This document shows positions 23,265 to 31,214 of a stretch of 35,509 bases of DNA, piece by piece; within the stretch, counting starts at the first letter, position 1, and the number at the start of each line of letters is the position of its first letter. Source of the DNA: Bacteroidaceae bacterium (lineage in GTDB: Bacteria > Bacteroidota > Bacteroidia > Bacteroidales > Bacteroidaceae). A program made the translations under genes and the position numbers. The stretch is taken from contig JAGAAS010000085.1 of NCBI GenBank assembly GCA_017615125.1, positions 1 through 35,509 of the forward strand, in the 5' to 3' direction. A model generated the notes under the pieces. That model did not search any database. It was not told where the DNA came from and saw only the letters and a program-made list of their open reading frames with translations.

Positions 23265-23314
23265 GGCACGTAGTGCCGATTCACCAATTCTCCACTTGCC
23301 AGCAGCGAAGCTGC
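23265..23314. repeat. Two mini-hairpins of the 13-nt family
   Basis: GGCAC-GTA-GTGCC (23265-23277) and GCAGC-GAA-GCTGC (23302-23314), each preceded by CA and followed by GATT. The first is identical to 5489-5501; the second differs from 5459-5471 only in the loop. Confidence 0.8.
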
Positions 23315-23576
23315 GATTGAGCTACGCTCTTTCTCCTCCTTGACCTTCGCTCTTCCTCCATCGCGACTCGGGAAAGATGAAACATTTATCGCTTGCTTCT
23401 CTTTCCTCTCGCTGCTCCGTCGGTTGCAAGGCATAGCTCAGGCAAGATTGACTCTGCTCTTGCTTCGTTCGTCGATTCACCAGACACGGGAGCGGGAAAT
23501 GCGGTATTTGTGGGAGGGAGGGGAAGAGCTTAAAGTTTAGAGTTTAGAGTTGAGAGTTTACTGTTGAATTGTTGTA

Positions 23577-24881
23577 TTAAAGCTTCCACGTTAGATAGAG
23601 AGGTAAACTTGTTGTAGCTGTTCCTTCACAATCATTGACTGCAAGGTTCTTTAGCGACAACTTCCACCCCCTGCGGGGATTGTATTTCTTGCAGAATTGC
23701 CTATAACTTTTGGCCTGGGTGTTTGCTGCAGATTTCACTTCCACTGGCACTATCTCACCATTCTCTTCTAACAAAAAGTCCAGCTCGGCAGTATTCCCCG
23801 AACGCCAGAAATAGGGCTTTTTGCCGTATGATGTTAGTTCATTCATTACATAGTTCTCCACAACGGCCCCTTTAAATGTTTTCATGGAGTCAGTCTCGTC
23901 GAGAAAATCCTTATACCCAAGCCCAAGCCTGCGACACAAGAGTCCGATGTCAGACATATACACTTTGAAATAAGTAGCATCGGCGTATGCCGAAAGAGGT
24001 ATCTCGGCATTCTGTACAAGCTCCAGCATATGTGCAAGGCCGGCGTTCTTCAGCCATTGCAGGGCGCCTTCCAGTTCGTGTGCCCGCTTTCCCTCTTTGA
24101 CATGTGAGAACATGAATTTGTTGTTCTCCTTTGCGAGTTGTTTGGGTATGGAGTCCCATACAAGACGAATCTTTTCTATTTCTGCGGTAGGCGCGTGTTT
24201 TGAAAAGTCGTCGGCATAGTCCGACAGTATCTCGTCTTGTATTTCCTGGACAGACTTGAAGTCGTGAGTATTGACATACTCCTGCACCGCTTCGGGCATT
24301 CCCCCGACAATATAGTATTCTCTCAGCATTTGTTCGAGAGGGCGGGCATACACCTCGGGAATCTCTCTATGGATGTTCCATCCTGACAACAGTTCAAGAT
24401 ACTTCTCCCCTCCGTTTGCCTCGACGAACTCTCTGAAACTCATGGGGAACATCTGCATACGATTCACTTTCCCTACCGGGAAGGATATGTTCTCTTTCCT
24501 CAAAGCCACACCCAAGAGCGACCCTGCGCAGGCCACATGAAGCTCGCGCATGTTTTCGCAGAAATACTTTAAGGCTGTGACGGCACGTGGAACTTCTTGT
24601 ATCTCATCCAATATCAATAGCGTTTTCCCTGCGGTTATCGTACATTGTTCCAACAGTTCTATCTCTCTGATGATGCGCCGTACATCGAAGTCGTAATCGA
24701 AGATGGCGGCATAATTGTTGCTCGACTCAAGATTAATGTAGCATACATTGTCAAAGCAGGAGCGCCCAAACTCTTTTAACGTGTGTGTCTTGCCACACTG
24801 GCGCACACCTGTGACAAGGAGCGGCTTCCGTCGGGAACTGTCGCGCCATTTCAACAATTCATTGAAAAAATCACGTTTCAT
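23577..24881 (-). CDS. AAA-type ATPase with C-terminal DUF4143 domain (second)
   Basis: 434 residues of the same family as the gene at 956-2323 but clearly divergent. Walker A GVRQCGKT (25-32), Walker B LLILDEIQEV (from 88), CAGSLLGVAL as the sensor-like segment, and C-terminal ELDF (367-370) with VEVKSA (about 380-385), the D...ExK pattern. It is AT-richer than neighbouring core genes and sits next to the gene-free repeat region. Nothing identifies its target. No duplication flanks it that I can see. Confidence 0.87.
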   Translation of the reverse strand: MKRDFFNELLKWRDSSRRKPLLVTGVRQCGKTHTLKEFGRSCFDNVCYINLESSNNYAAIFDYDFDVRRIIREIELLEQCTITAGKTLLILDEIQEVPRAVTALKYFCENMRELHVACAGSLLGVALRKENISFPVGKVNRMQMFPMSFREFVEANGGEKYLELLSGWNIHREIPEVYARPLEQMLREYYIVGGMPEAVQEYVNTHDFKSVQEIQDEILSDYADDFSKHAPTAEIEKIRLVWDSIPKQLAKENNKFMFSHVKEGKRAHELEGALQWLKNAGLAHMLELVQNAEIPLSAYADATYFKVYMSDIGLLCRRLGLGYKDFLDETDSMKTFKGAVVENYVMNELTSYGKKPYFWRSGNTAELDFLLEENGEIVPVEVKSAANTQAKSYRQFCKKYNPRRGWKLSLKNLAVNDCEGTATTSLPLYLTWKL

Positions 24882-25241
24882 GATCTCTGTTTTACAAAAT
24901 TCATATCACTTTTGTATACCATAATAACGTTTTTGGCACGACTTTATTGTATATGTACAACAAAAATCTTTTCTTGCGAAGCGGGGTTTTTCTTCCCGAA
25001 AGGGCTTCAACCCGAAGGATTGCCGGGGGTGCCGGAGTGAAGAGAGGAAGACTTGCTTGCATCAGCTTCACGACGACAGCACAGACAGGAGCACAAAAGT
25101 GCTCCACGCTTTCGGAAAGGGTTTTAATGATTTTGGTTCTTATGTAAGGATTTTTTGCTACCTTTGCAGCGCGAAAGCAAATGAGCGAGCGCGAGGGATG
25201 CCCGTCGGCTCCCGGCGTGACGCCCGACACGGAAGAAAGGT
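24882..25241. other. Intergenic stretch between the ATPase and miaB
   Basis: AT-rich on the left. On the right a perfect 7-bp hairpin GGAGCAC-AAAA-GTGCTCC (25088-25105) without a T run, then the miaB promoter box. I see no gene. Confidence 0.6.
25159..25166 (+). promoter_or_regulatory. -7 box of miaB
   Basis: TACCTTTG, giving a leader of about 70 nt. The nearest upstream TTTG (25132-25135) has a 23-nt spacing, longer than usual. Confidence 0.5.
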
Positions 25242-26567
25242 ATGAAGAAACTATTCATAGAGACGTACGGCTGCCAGATGAACGTGGCCGACAGCGAGGT
25301 GGTGGCCTCCATCATGCAGATGGCCGACTACGAGGTGTGCGAACGGCTGGAGGATGCCGACGCCGTGTTCCTGAACACGTGCTCCATCCGCGACAATGCC
25401 GAGCAGCGCATCTGGGGGCGCCTGGAGTACCTCCACGCCCTGCGCAAGAAGAAGAAGGGCCTCATCATAGGGGTGCTGGGCTGCATGGCCGAGCGCATAC
25501 AGGACGACCTCATCGAGAACCACCACGTGAACCTCGTGGCTGGGCCCGACGCCTACCTGTCGCTGCCGGAGCTCATCGCCGAGGCGGAGCTGGGCGGACG
25601 CGCCATCGACACACAGCTCTCGATCACCGAGACGTACCGCGACGTGATGCCCGCGCGCATCTGCACGGGACGCATCTCGGGCTACGTGTCCATCATGCGC
25701 GGGTGCAACAACTTCTGCCACTACTGCATCGTGCCCTACACGCGCGGCAGGGAGCGGAGCCGCGACGTGGAGAGCATCCTGCGCGAGGTGAACGACCTGA
25801 GGGAGAAGGGCTTCAAGGAGGTGACGCTGTTGGGGCAGAACGTCAACAGCTACCACTACACGGCTGCCGACGGCACTGACGTGGGGTTCCCCGCGCTGCT
25901 CCGCATGGTGGCCGAGGCGGTGCCCGGCATGCGCGTGAGGTTCACCACGAGCCATCCCAAGGACATGAGCAACGACACGCTGCGCGTCATCGCCGAGGTG
26001 CCCAACGTGTGCAAGCACATACACCTGCCCGTGCAGAGCGGCAGCAACCGCATCCTGAAGCTCATGAACAGGAAGTACACGCGCGAGTGGTACCTGGACC
26101 GCGTGGCTGCCATCCGCCGCATCGTCCCCGACTGCGGGCTGAGCACCGACATCTTCTGCGGCTACCACTCGGAGACGGAGGAGGACCACCAGCTGTCGCT
26201 GGCGCTGATGCGTGAGTGCGCCTACGACGCGGCGTTCATGTTCAAGTACTCGGAGCGCCCGGGCACCTACGCCAGCAAGCACCTGCCCGACGACGTGGAC
26301 GAGGCAACGAAGATACGCCGCCTGAACGAAATCATCGCCCTGCAGAACGAGCTGTCGGCCGAGAGCAACGCCCGCTCGGTGGGCCACACCTACACGGTGC
26401 TGGTGGAGGGCTACTCGAAGCGCTCACGCGAGCAGCTCTGCGGGCGCACGGAGCAGAACAAGATGGTGGTGTTCGACAAGGGCACGCACCGCATGGGCGA
26501 CTTCGTGGACGTCGTCATCACCGGCAGCAGCTCGGCAACGCTCTTCGGGAAGGAAGTGACACCGTAG
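25242..26567 (+). CDS. miaB: tRNA-2-methylthio-N6-dimethylallyladenosine synthase
   Basis: 441-residue radical SAM methylthiotransferase modifying i6A37 of tRNAs. Order: UPF0004 domain with ETYGCQMN, NTCSIRDNA and GVLGCMAER (the three Cys of the auxiliary cluster), the radical SAM core with RGCNNFCHYCIVPYTRGRE, and a C-terminal TRAM domain (YSKRSREQLCGRTEQNK). MiaB rather than MtaB or RimO is supported by overall motif set and length. The terminator at 26602 follows. Confidence 0.94.
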   Translation: MKKLFIETYGCQMNVADSEVVASIMQMADYEVCERLEDADAVFLNTCSIRDNAEQRIWGRLEYLHALRKKKKGLIIGVLGCMAERIQDDLIENHHVNLVAGPDAYLSLPELIAEAELGGRAIDTQLSITETYRDVMPARICTGRISGYVSIMRGCNNFCHYCIVPYTRGRERSRDVESILREVNDLREKGFKEVTLLGQNVNSYHYTAADGTDVGFPALLRMVAEAVPGMRVRFTTSHPKDMSNDTLRVIAEVPNVCKHIHLPVQSGSNRILKLMNRKYTREWYLDRVAAIRRIVPDCGLSTDIFCGYHSETEEDHQLSLALMRECAYDAAFMFKYSERPGTYASKHLPDDVDEATKIRRLNEIIALQNELSAESNARSVGHTYTVLVEGYSKRSREQLCGRTEQNKMVVFDKGTHRMGDFVDVVITGSSSATLFGKEVTP

Positions 26568-26601
26568 GGAGGCTCCTACGGAGGGAAAAGCCAAAGAATC
26601 T

Positions 26602-26634
26602 AAAAATCTTGCCCCAAAAAGGCAAGATTTTTTT
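26602..26634 (+). terminator. miaB terminator
   Basis: AAAAATCTTGCC (26602-26613) pairs with GGCAAGATTTTT (26621-26632) around CCAAAAA, followed by further T. Its T run contains the -33 TTTG of the next promoter. Confidence 0.9.
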
Positions 26635-26662
26635 GTATATCAGCCAAAAAGATATACTTTTG
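26632..26662 (+). promoter_or_regulatory. Promoter of the ftsX operon
   Basis: TTTG (26632-26635), 19 nt, TACTTTTG (26655-26662): full consensus. It begins inside the T run of the miaB terminator. The leader is about 120 nt. Confidence 0.75.
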
Positions 26663-26789
26663 CACCGAATTTGGGAAGAGTGGCCTCGTGCGAGTAGGGC
26701 ACCCGGAAAAGCTCCGACAGGAAACGGGCTTCACGGGCCATCCCCCGGGCACCGACAGCCGAGCGCTTCCCGACAGACAGGCTCCCTCT

Positions 26790-27659
26790 ATGAAACAGAA
26801 GAAGAAACGCACCATAGACATCCAGTTCATCACCGCCACCATCAGCACGGCGCTGGTCCTCCTGCTGCTGGGCACGGTGGCGCTGTTTGTGCTGACGGCC
26901 AACAACCTCTCGGTGTATGTACGCGAAAACCTCCAGATGTCCGTGCTCCTGCAGGAGAACGCCAGCGAGAGGGATGTGAACGGCCTCATCAAGCGCCTCA
27001 CGGCGAAGCCCTACGCCAAGGAGGTGGCCTTCATCTCGAAGGACTCCATCCTGGCACAGGAGACGCGCGCAATGGGCATCGACCCGACGGAGTTTCTGGG
27101 CCTCAACCCCTACACCGCATCGGTGGAGGTGAGCCTGAAGGCCGACTATGCCAACAACGACAGCCTGCGCTGGATAGAGAAGAGCCTGCGCGAGGACGCC
27201 CTCGTGACCGACATCAGCTACCCGCACGACCTGGTGAACAACATCAACAGCAACATCAAGAAGATAAGCATCGTGCTGATGGTGCTAGCGCTGGCGCTGC
27301 TGCTCATCTCGTTTGCCCTCATCAACAACACCATCCGCCTCACCATCTACTCGCAGCGGTTCCTGCTCCACACGATGAAGCTCGTGGGCGCCAACTGGGG
27401 ATTCATACGCAAGCCCTTCATGGTGAGGAACTTCTGGATAGGCCTCATCGCGGGCATCCTCGCCATACTGATGCTGGCAGGCGGCATGTACGCCATGCTG
27501 CGCTACGAGCCGATGCTGGTGACGCTGCTCGACCTGAAGACGATGCTCATCGTGGCAGCCGTCATCCTGGCCTTCGGCATCCTCATCACGATGCTCTGCG
27601 CCCGCATCTCCATCAACCGCTTCCTGCGCATGAAAGCCGGCGACCTCTACTACATCTAA
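26790..27659 (+). CDS. ftsX: Cell division ABC transporter permease FtsX
   Basis: 289 residues with four helices (about 18-43, 160-185, 210-235 and 255-280) and a periplasmic domain, regulating peptidoglycan hydrolases at the septum. Segments RENLQMSVLLQENAS, YTASVEVSLKADYA and NTIRLTIYSQRFLLHTMKLVGA are typical. The ATG at 26790 (MKQKKKRTIDIQF) is chosen over a GTG at 26688 that would add a proline-rich non-family extension. FtsE is not next to it. First gene of a six-gene operon. Confidence 0.92.
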   Translation: MKQKKKRTIDIQFITATISTALVLLLLGTVALFVLTANNLSVYVRENLQMSVLLQENASERDVNGLIKRLTAKPYAKEVAFISKDSILAQETRAMGIDPTEFLGLNPYTASVEVSLKADYANNDSLRWIEKSLREDALVTDISYPHDLVNNINSNIKKISIVLMVLALALLLISFALINNTIRLTIYSQRFLLHTMKLVGANWGFIRKPFMVRNFWIGLIAGILAILMLAGGMYAMLRYEPMLVTLLDLKTMLIVAAVILAFGILITMLCARISINRFLRMKAGDLYYI

Positions 27660-27681
27660 GGAACACATAACACCCCCCTAT

Positions 27682-27936
27682 ATGAACAAGAAATTTGCCT
27701 TCAACAAAGTCAACTACATCCTCATCGCCATCGGCGTGGTCATCATCATCCTCGGCTTCGTGCTGATGACGGGCCCCAGCACGACGGAGACGACCTTCGA
27801 GCCGAGCATCTTCAGCGCCCGGCGCATCAAGGTGGCCCCGCTCGTATGCCTGCTGGGCTTCCTGTTCATGATCCCCGCCATCATGTACCGCCCGAAGGGC
27901 AAGAAGCAGGAGGAGCAAGAGAAGACCGAAGAATAA
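27682..27936 (+). CDS. DUF3098 domain-containing membrane protein
   Basis: 84 residues with two helices (about 10-30 and 50-68): NYILIAIGVVIIILGFVLM and VAPLVCLLGFLFMIPAIMY. A conserved small Bacteroidetes protein located between ftsX and uppP; function unknown. The C-terminus is a charged Lys/Glu tail. Confidence 0.88.
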   Translation: MNKKFAFNKVNYILIAIGVVIIILGFVLMTGPSTTETTFEPSIFSARRIKVAPLVCLLGFLFMIPAIMYRPKGKKQEEQEKTEE

Positions 27937-27960
27937 CCACCCTTACCCCTACGACAAGAA

Positions 27961-28770
27961 ATGACTTGGATTGAATCCCTTATCCTCGGTCTCCTGCAAG
28001 GACTCACCGAGTATCTGCCCATCAGCAGCAGCGGCCATCTGGCCATCGGCTCCGCCCTCTTCGGCCTCAACGGCGAGGAGAACCTCACCTTTACCGTTGC
28101 CGTACACATAGCCACCGTGCTGAGCACGCTCGTCATCCTCTGGAAAGAGGTGGTGTGGATCTTCAACGACCTCTTCAAGCTGAAGTGGAACGAGGGCACG
28201 CGCTACGCGGTGAACATCCTCATCTCGATGATTCCCGTCGCCATCGTGGGCTTCTTCTTCAAGGACAAAGTGGAGGCCATCTTCGGCTCGGGGCTGCTCG
28301 TGGTGGGCTGCTGCCTGCTCGTCACAGCGCTGCTGCTGGCGTTTGCCTACTATGCCAAGCCCCGCCAGCGGGAGCACATCTCGCCCCTACATGCCTTCGT
28401 GATAGGCATCGCGCAGGCCATCGCCGTGCTGCCGGGCCTCTCGCGCTCGGGCTCCACGATAGCCACCGGCCTGCTGCTGGGCAACAAGAAGGAGCGGCTG
28501 GCACAGTTCTCGTTCCTCATGGTCATCCCTCCCATCCTCGGCGAGGCGCTGCTTGACGTCAAGGACATGACCGAGATGGGCTTCAGCGCTGCTATGAGCG
28601 GGCTCTCGCCCATGGTGGTTGGTGTAGGCTTCGTGGCTGCGTTCGTCGCCGGCTGCTTCGCCTGCAAGTGGATGATCAACATCGTGAAGAAAGGCAAGCT
28701 CATCTGGTTTGCCCTCTACTGCGCCGTCGTCGGACTGGCTGCCATCATTGTTCCCCTCCTCGTCAAATAA
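27961..28770 (+). CDS. uppP: Undecaprenyl-diphosphate phosphatase
   Basis: 269-residue polytopic membrane enzyme that recycles the C55 lipid carrier for peptidoglycan synthesis. Motif 1 is [16 protein letters not shown] and motif 2 is [18 protein letters not shown] (Arg and Ser of the active site). The length is typical. The intergenic gaps on both sides are short (24 and 2 nt). Confidence 0.95.
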   Translation: MTWIESLILGLLQGLTEYLPISSSGHLAIGSALFGLNGEENLTFTVAVHIATVLSTLVILWKEVVWIFNDLFKLKWNEGTRYAVNILISMIPVAIVGFFFKDKVEAIFGSGLLVVGCCLLVTALLLAFAYYAKPRQREHISPLHAFVIGIAQAIAVLPGLSRSGSTIATGLLLGNKKERLAQFSFLMVIPPILGEALLDVKDMTEMGFSAAMSGLSPMVVGVGFVAAFVAGCFACKWMINIVKKGKLIWFALYCAVVGLAAIIVPLLVK

Positions 28771-28772
28771 GA

Positions 28773-29495
28773 ATGAACTTCCAGGAAGGAGAAATACTAT
28801 ACATCGACAAGCCCTACCGGTTTACCTCGTTCGACGTAGTGAACAAGATTCGCTACACGCTCTGCCGCACGCTGAAGGTGCGCAAGCTGAAGGTGGGCCA
28901 CGCCGGCACCCTCGACCCTATGGCTACGGGCGTGATGATCGTCTGCACGGGGAAGAGCACCAAGCGGATTGAGGAGTTCCAGTACCAGACAAAGGAATAT
29001 GTCGCCACGCTCTGCCTGGGTGCGACGACACCCTCGTACGACCTGGAGAAGGAGATCGATGCGTACTATCCTACCGACCACATAACCCGCGAGCTGGTGG
29101 AGGAGACGCTCCAGCAGTTCCGCGGCACCATCGAGCAGATACCGCCCTCGTTCTCGGCCATCAAGGTGGGAGGCGTCCGCGCCTACGAGATGGCGCGCAA
29201 GGGCAAGGACATAGAGCTCAAGCCGAAGACGCTCGTCATCGACGAGATAGAGCTGCAAGACTATGCCCTGCCGTACATCACCATCCGCGTGGTGTGCAGC
29301 AAGGGCACCTACATCCGCGCGCTGGCCCGCGACATCGGGCAAGCCCTGCAGAGCGGAGCTCATCTGACGGCGCTGAAGCGCACACGCGTGGGCGACGTCA
29401 CGCTGGACAAGTGCCTCGCGCTCGACGAGTTCCCCCAATGGCTCGCGCAGCAGGAGATCGCCCAGCCCCAAACAGAAGAAAACCAAACCAAATAG
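28773..29495 (+). CDS. truB: tRNA pseudouridine(55) synthase
   Basis: 240 residues. The catalytic Asp is in GHAGTLDPMATGVMI; further motifs are YDLEKEID, IPPSFSAIKVGGVRAYEMARK and VVCSKGTYIRALARDIG. Makes Psi55 in the T loop of tRNAs. The ATG at 28773 is two bases after the uppP stop; a longer frame reaching into uppP is not used. It is followed 9 nt later by queA. Confidence 0.95.
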   Translation: MNFQEGEILYIDKPYRFTSFDVVNKIRYTLCRTLKVRKLKVGHAGTLDPMATGVMIVCTGKSTKRIEEFQYQTKEYVATLCLGATTPSYDLEKEIDAYYPTDHITRELVEETLQQFRGTIEQIPPSFSAIKVGGVRAYEMARKGKDIELKPKTLVIDEIELQDYALPYITIRVVCSKGTYIRALARDIGQALQSGAHLTALKRTRVGDVTLDKCLALDEFPQWLAQQEIAQPQTEENQTK

Positions 29496-29504
29496 ACCAA
29501 GAAA

Positions 29505-30557
29505 ATGAAACTGTCCCAATTCAAGTACAAACTGCCCGAAGAGCGCATCGCCAACGAGCCCTGCTGGCATCGCGACGAGGCACGGATGATGGTCGTACAC
29601 CGCAAGACGGGCGACATCGAGCACCGCACGTTCAAGAACATCCTCGAATACTTTGACGAGGACGACACCTTTGTGTTCAACGACACGCAGGTGTTCCCCG
29701 CACGCCTCTACGGCAACAAGGAGAAGACGGGCGCACGCATCGAGGTGTTCCTGCTGCGTGAGCTGAACAGCGACATGCGCCTGTGGGACGTGAGCGTCGA
29801 CCCCGCCCGCAAGATCCGCATCGGCAACAAGCTCTACTTCGGCGAAGACAACTCGATGGTAGCGGAAGTCATCGACAACACCACCTCGCGCGGACGAACG
29901 CTGCGCTTCCTCTACGACGGCCCGCACGACGAATTCAAGAAGGCGCTCTTCGCCCTCGGAGTAGCTCCCCTCCCCGACTACATCCAGCGCGAGGCGACAC
30001 CCGAGGACATGAAGGATTTCCAGACCATCTATGCCAGCCAGGAAGGAGCCATCACGGCGCCGGCTGCCGGACTCCACTTCAGCCGCGAGCTGCTGAAGCG
30101 CATGGAGATTCACGACATCCACAAGGCATTCATCACCATCCACATCGGCTGGGGCAACTTCCGCACCATCGACGTGGAGGACCTCTCGAAGCACAAGCCC
30201 GACTCGGAGCAGATGTTCGTCGAGAAGGAGGCCTGCGAGCTGGTCAACAACGCCAAGCTCTCGGGCCACAAGGTCTGCGCTATCGGCGCCTCGGTCATCA
30301 AGGCTCTTGAGACAGCTGTGGGCACCGACGGGCTGCTGAAGGAATACGAAGGATGGACCAACAAGTTCATCTTCCCTCCCTACTCGTTCACCCTTCCCGA
30401 TGCCCTCGTGACGAACTTCCACATGCCGCTCTCGCCCATGCTGATGGTTGCCTGCGCCTTCGGAGGCTACGAGGCCGTCATGAACGCCTACGATGTCGCC
30501 GTGAAGGAAGAGTACCGCTTCGGCGCCTACGGCGATGCTATGCTCATAGTGGAATGA
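29505..30557 (+). CDS. queA: S-adenosylmethionine:tRNA ribosyltransferase-isomerase
   Basis: 350 residues. Transfers and isomerises the ribosyl part of SAM onto preQ1 in tRNA, a step in queuosine synthesis. N-terminal YKLPEERIANEPCWHRDEARMMV, then VFNDTQVFPARLYG, the central QTIYASQEGAITAPAAGLHF and the C-terminal YRFGAYGDAMLI are family signatures. Its stop overlaps the folK start (ATGA). Confidence 0.95.
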   Translation: MKLSQFKYKLPEERIANEPCWHRDEARMMVVHRKTGDIEHRTFKNILEYFDEDDTFVFNDTQVFPARLYGNKEKTGARIEVFLLRELNSDMRLWDVSVDPARKIRIGNKLYFGEDNSMVAEVIDNTTSRGRTLRFLYDGPHDEFKKALFALGVAPLPDYIQREATPEDMKDFQTIYASQEGAITAPAAGLHFSRELLKRMEIHDIHKAFITIHIGWGNFRTIDVEDLSKHKPDSEQMFVEKEACELVNNAKLSGHKVCAIGASVIKALETAVGTDGLLKEYEGWTNKFIFPPYSFTLPDALVTNFHMPLSPMLMVACAFGGYEAVMNAYDVAVKEEYRFGAYGDAMLIVE

Positions 30558-31018
30558 CCTATCTCGGCTTAGGTTCTAATCAGGGCGATAGGGTGGCTCT
30601 TCTCGAGCAGGCTATCGCCTTGATTGCCAACAAGGCAGGCCCCGTTGTGGCTCGCTCGTCGTTCATGGAGACGGAGCCCTGGGACTTTCAGTCGGAACAC
30701 CTCTTCCTGAATGCGGTGATAGCTGTAGCGACAGACATCGGCCCGCACCGACTGCTCAAGGTGACGCAAAAGATTGAGCGCAGCCTGGGGCGCACGCAGA
30801 AGAGCAGCAACGGGCACTATCACGACCGTCCCATCGACATCGACATCCTCCTCTACGACGACCTTGTCGTTCAGGAAAAGCGGCTTGTCATCCCCCATCC
30901 CCTCATGCTCGAGCGTCCCTTTGTCGTGAAGCCTCTGCTGGAGATTGCACCCGACATCATACACCCCGTTCTGGGGAAAAAGATTGCCGAACTGGTCCTT
31001 TCTGATCGGTCCGACTAA
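30554..31018 (+). CDS. folK: 2-amino-4-hydroxy-6-hydroxymethyldihydropteridine diphosphokinase
   Basis: 154 residues. Adds pyrophosphate to the pterin in folate synthesis. Motifs are LGLGSNQGDR at the N-terminus and HDRPIDIDILLYDD with the metal-binding Asp pair, then IPHPLMLERPFVVKPLLEI. It starts inside the queA stop codon, so it is translationally coupled. It ends the operon that began with ftsX. Confidence 0.93.
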   Translation: MTYLGLGSNQGDRVALLEQAIALIANKAGPVVARSSFMETEPWDFQSEHLFLNAVIAVATDIGPHRLLKVTQKIERSLGRTQKSSNGHYHDRPIDIDILLYDDLVVQEKRLVIPHPLMLERPFVVKPLLEIAPDIIHPVLGKKIAELVLSDRSD

Positions 31019-31033
31019 AAAAAGGCGGCAAAA

Positions 31034-31065
31034 CTTGCGCACTACACGTTTTTGCCTTACCTTTG
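31034..31065 (+). promoter_or_regulatory. metK promoter
   Basis: CTTG (31034-31037), 20 nt, TACCTTTG (31058-31065). The predicted start is a few bases downstream, so the riboswitch lies at the very 5' end of the mRNA. Confidence 0.65.
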
Positions 31066-31077
31066 CAGCAGAAAAGA

Positions 31078-31128
31078 AACGTGGAAAGATTTGAGTTGCT
31101 TGCAACCACAATAAAAAATGCTAAAAGA
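31078..31128 (+). promoter_or_regulatory. SAM-II-like riboswitch upstream of metK
   Basis: P1 is CGTGG...CCAC (31080-31084 with 31106-31109). The loop carries GATTTGAG and TTGCAA just before the 3' strand, and downstream come AATAAAAAATG and GCTAAAAGACC. This order (GAUUU, UUGCAA, P1 3' strand, AUAAA, GCUAAAA) is that of the SAM-II (metA) aptamer and its long-loop relatives. It sits about 90 nt before the metK ATG. A weak CAGCC...GGCTG hairpin follows and could belong to the expression platform. Confidence 0.7.
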
Positions 31129-31214
31129 CCAGCCCGAAAGGCGGCTGCATTGCACCCCACCCTCCTTCTTTGTTTCCTTTCCCTTTTTGTTTCATTCATT
31201 AAACCTATTACAAA

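Larger units (their letters stand above)
21516..23576. other. 2-kb stretch without a convincing gene
   Basis: No open frame here has family features. It holds, left to right, duplicated promoters (21606-21763), a hairpin-rich possible transcript (21768-22000), a 19-bp inverted repeat (22036-22191), an unremarkable stretch (22200-22500), 21-bp repeats of two families (22640-22880), a minus-strand terminator (22971-22998), hexamer-rich and mini-hairpin tracts (23140-23320) and a short GTTTAGA-type repeat (about 23535-23560). Near 21880-21970 one frame reads KQVEKLVR, stop, VGNIAQKVLKEVIYANEK, stop, which looks like the decayed end of a gene. Confidence 0.7.

Noticed and set aside
23102-23434. 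110-codon minus-strand frame with RHRYR repeats
   Set aside because: The peptide pattern arises from the ACGATA and mini-hairpin DNA repeats; no family or promoter support.
28797-30422. 541-codon open frame on the minus strand opposite truB and queA
   Set aside because: Shadow frame; truB and queA are unambiguous on the other strand.
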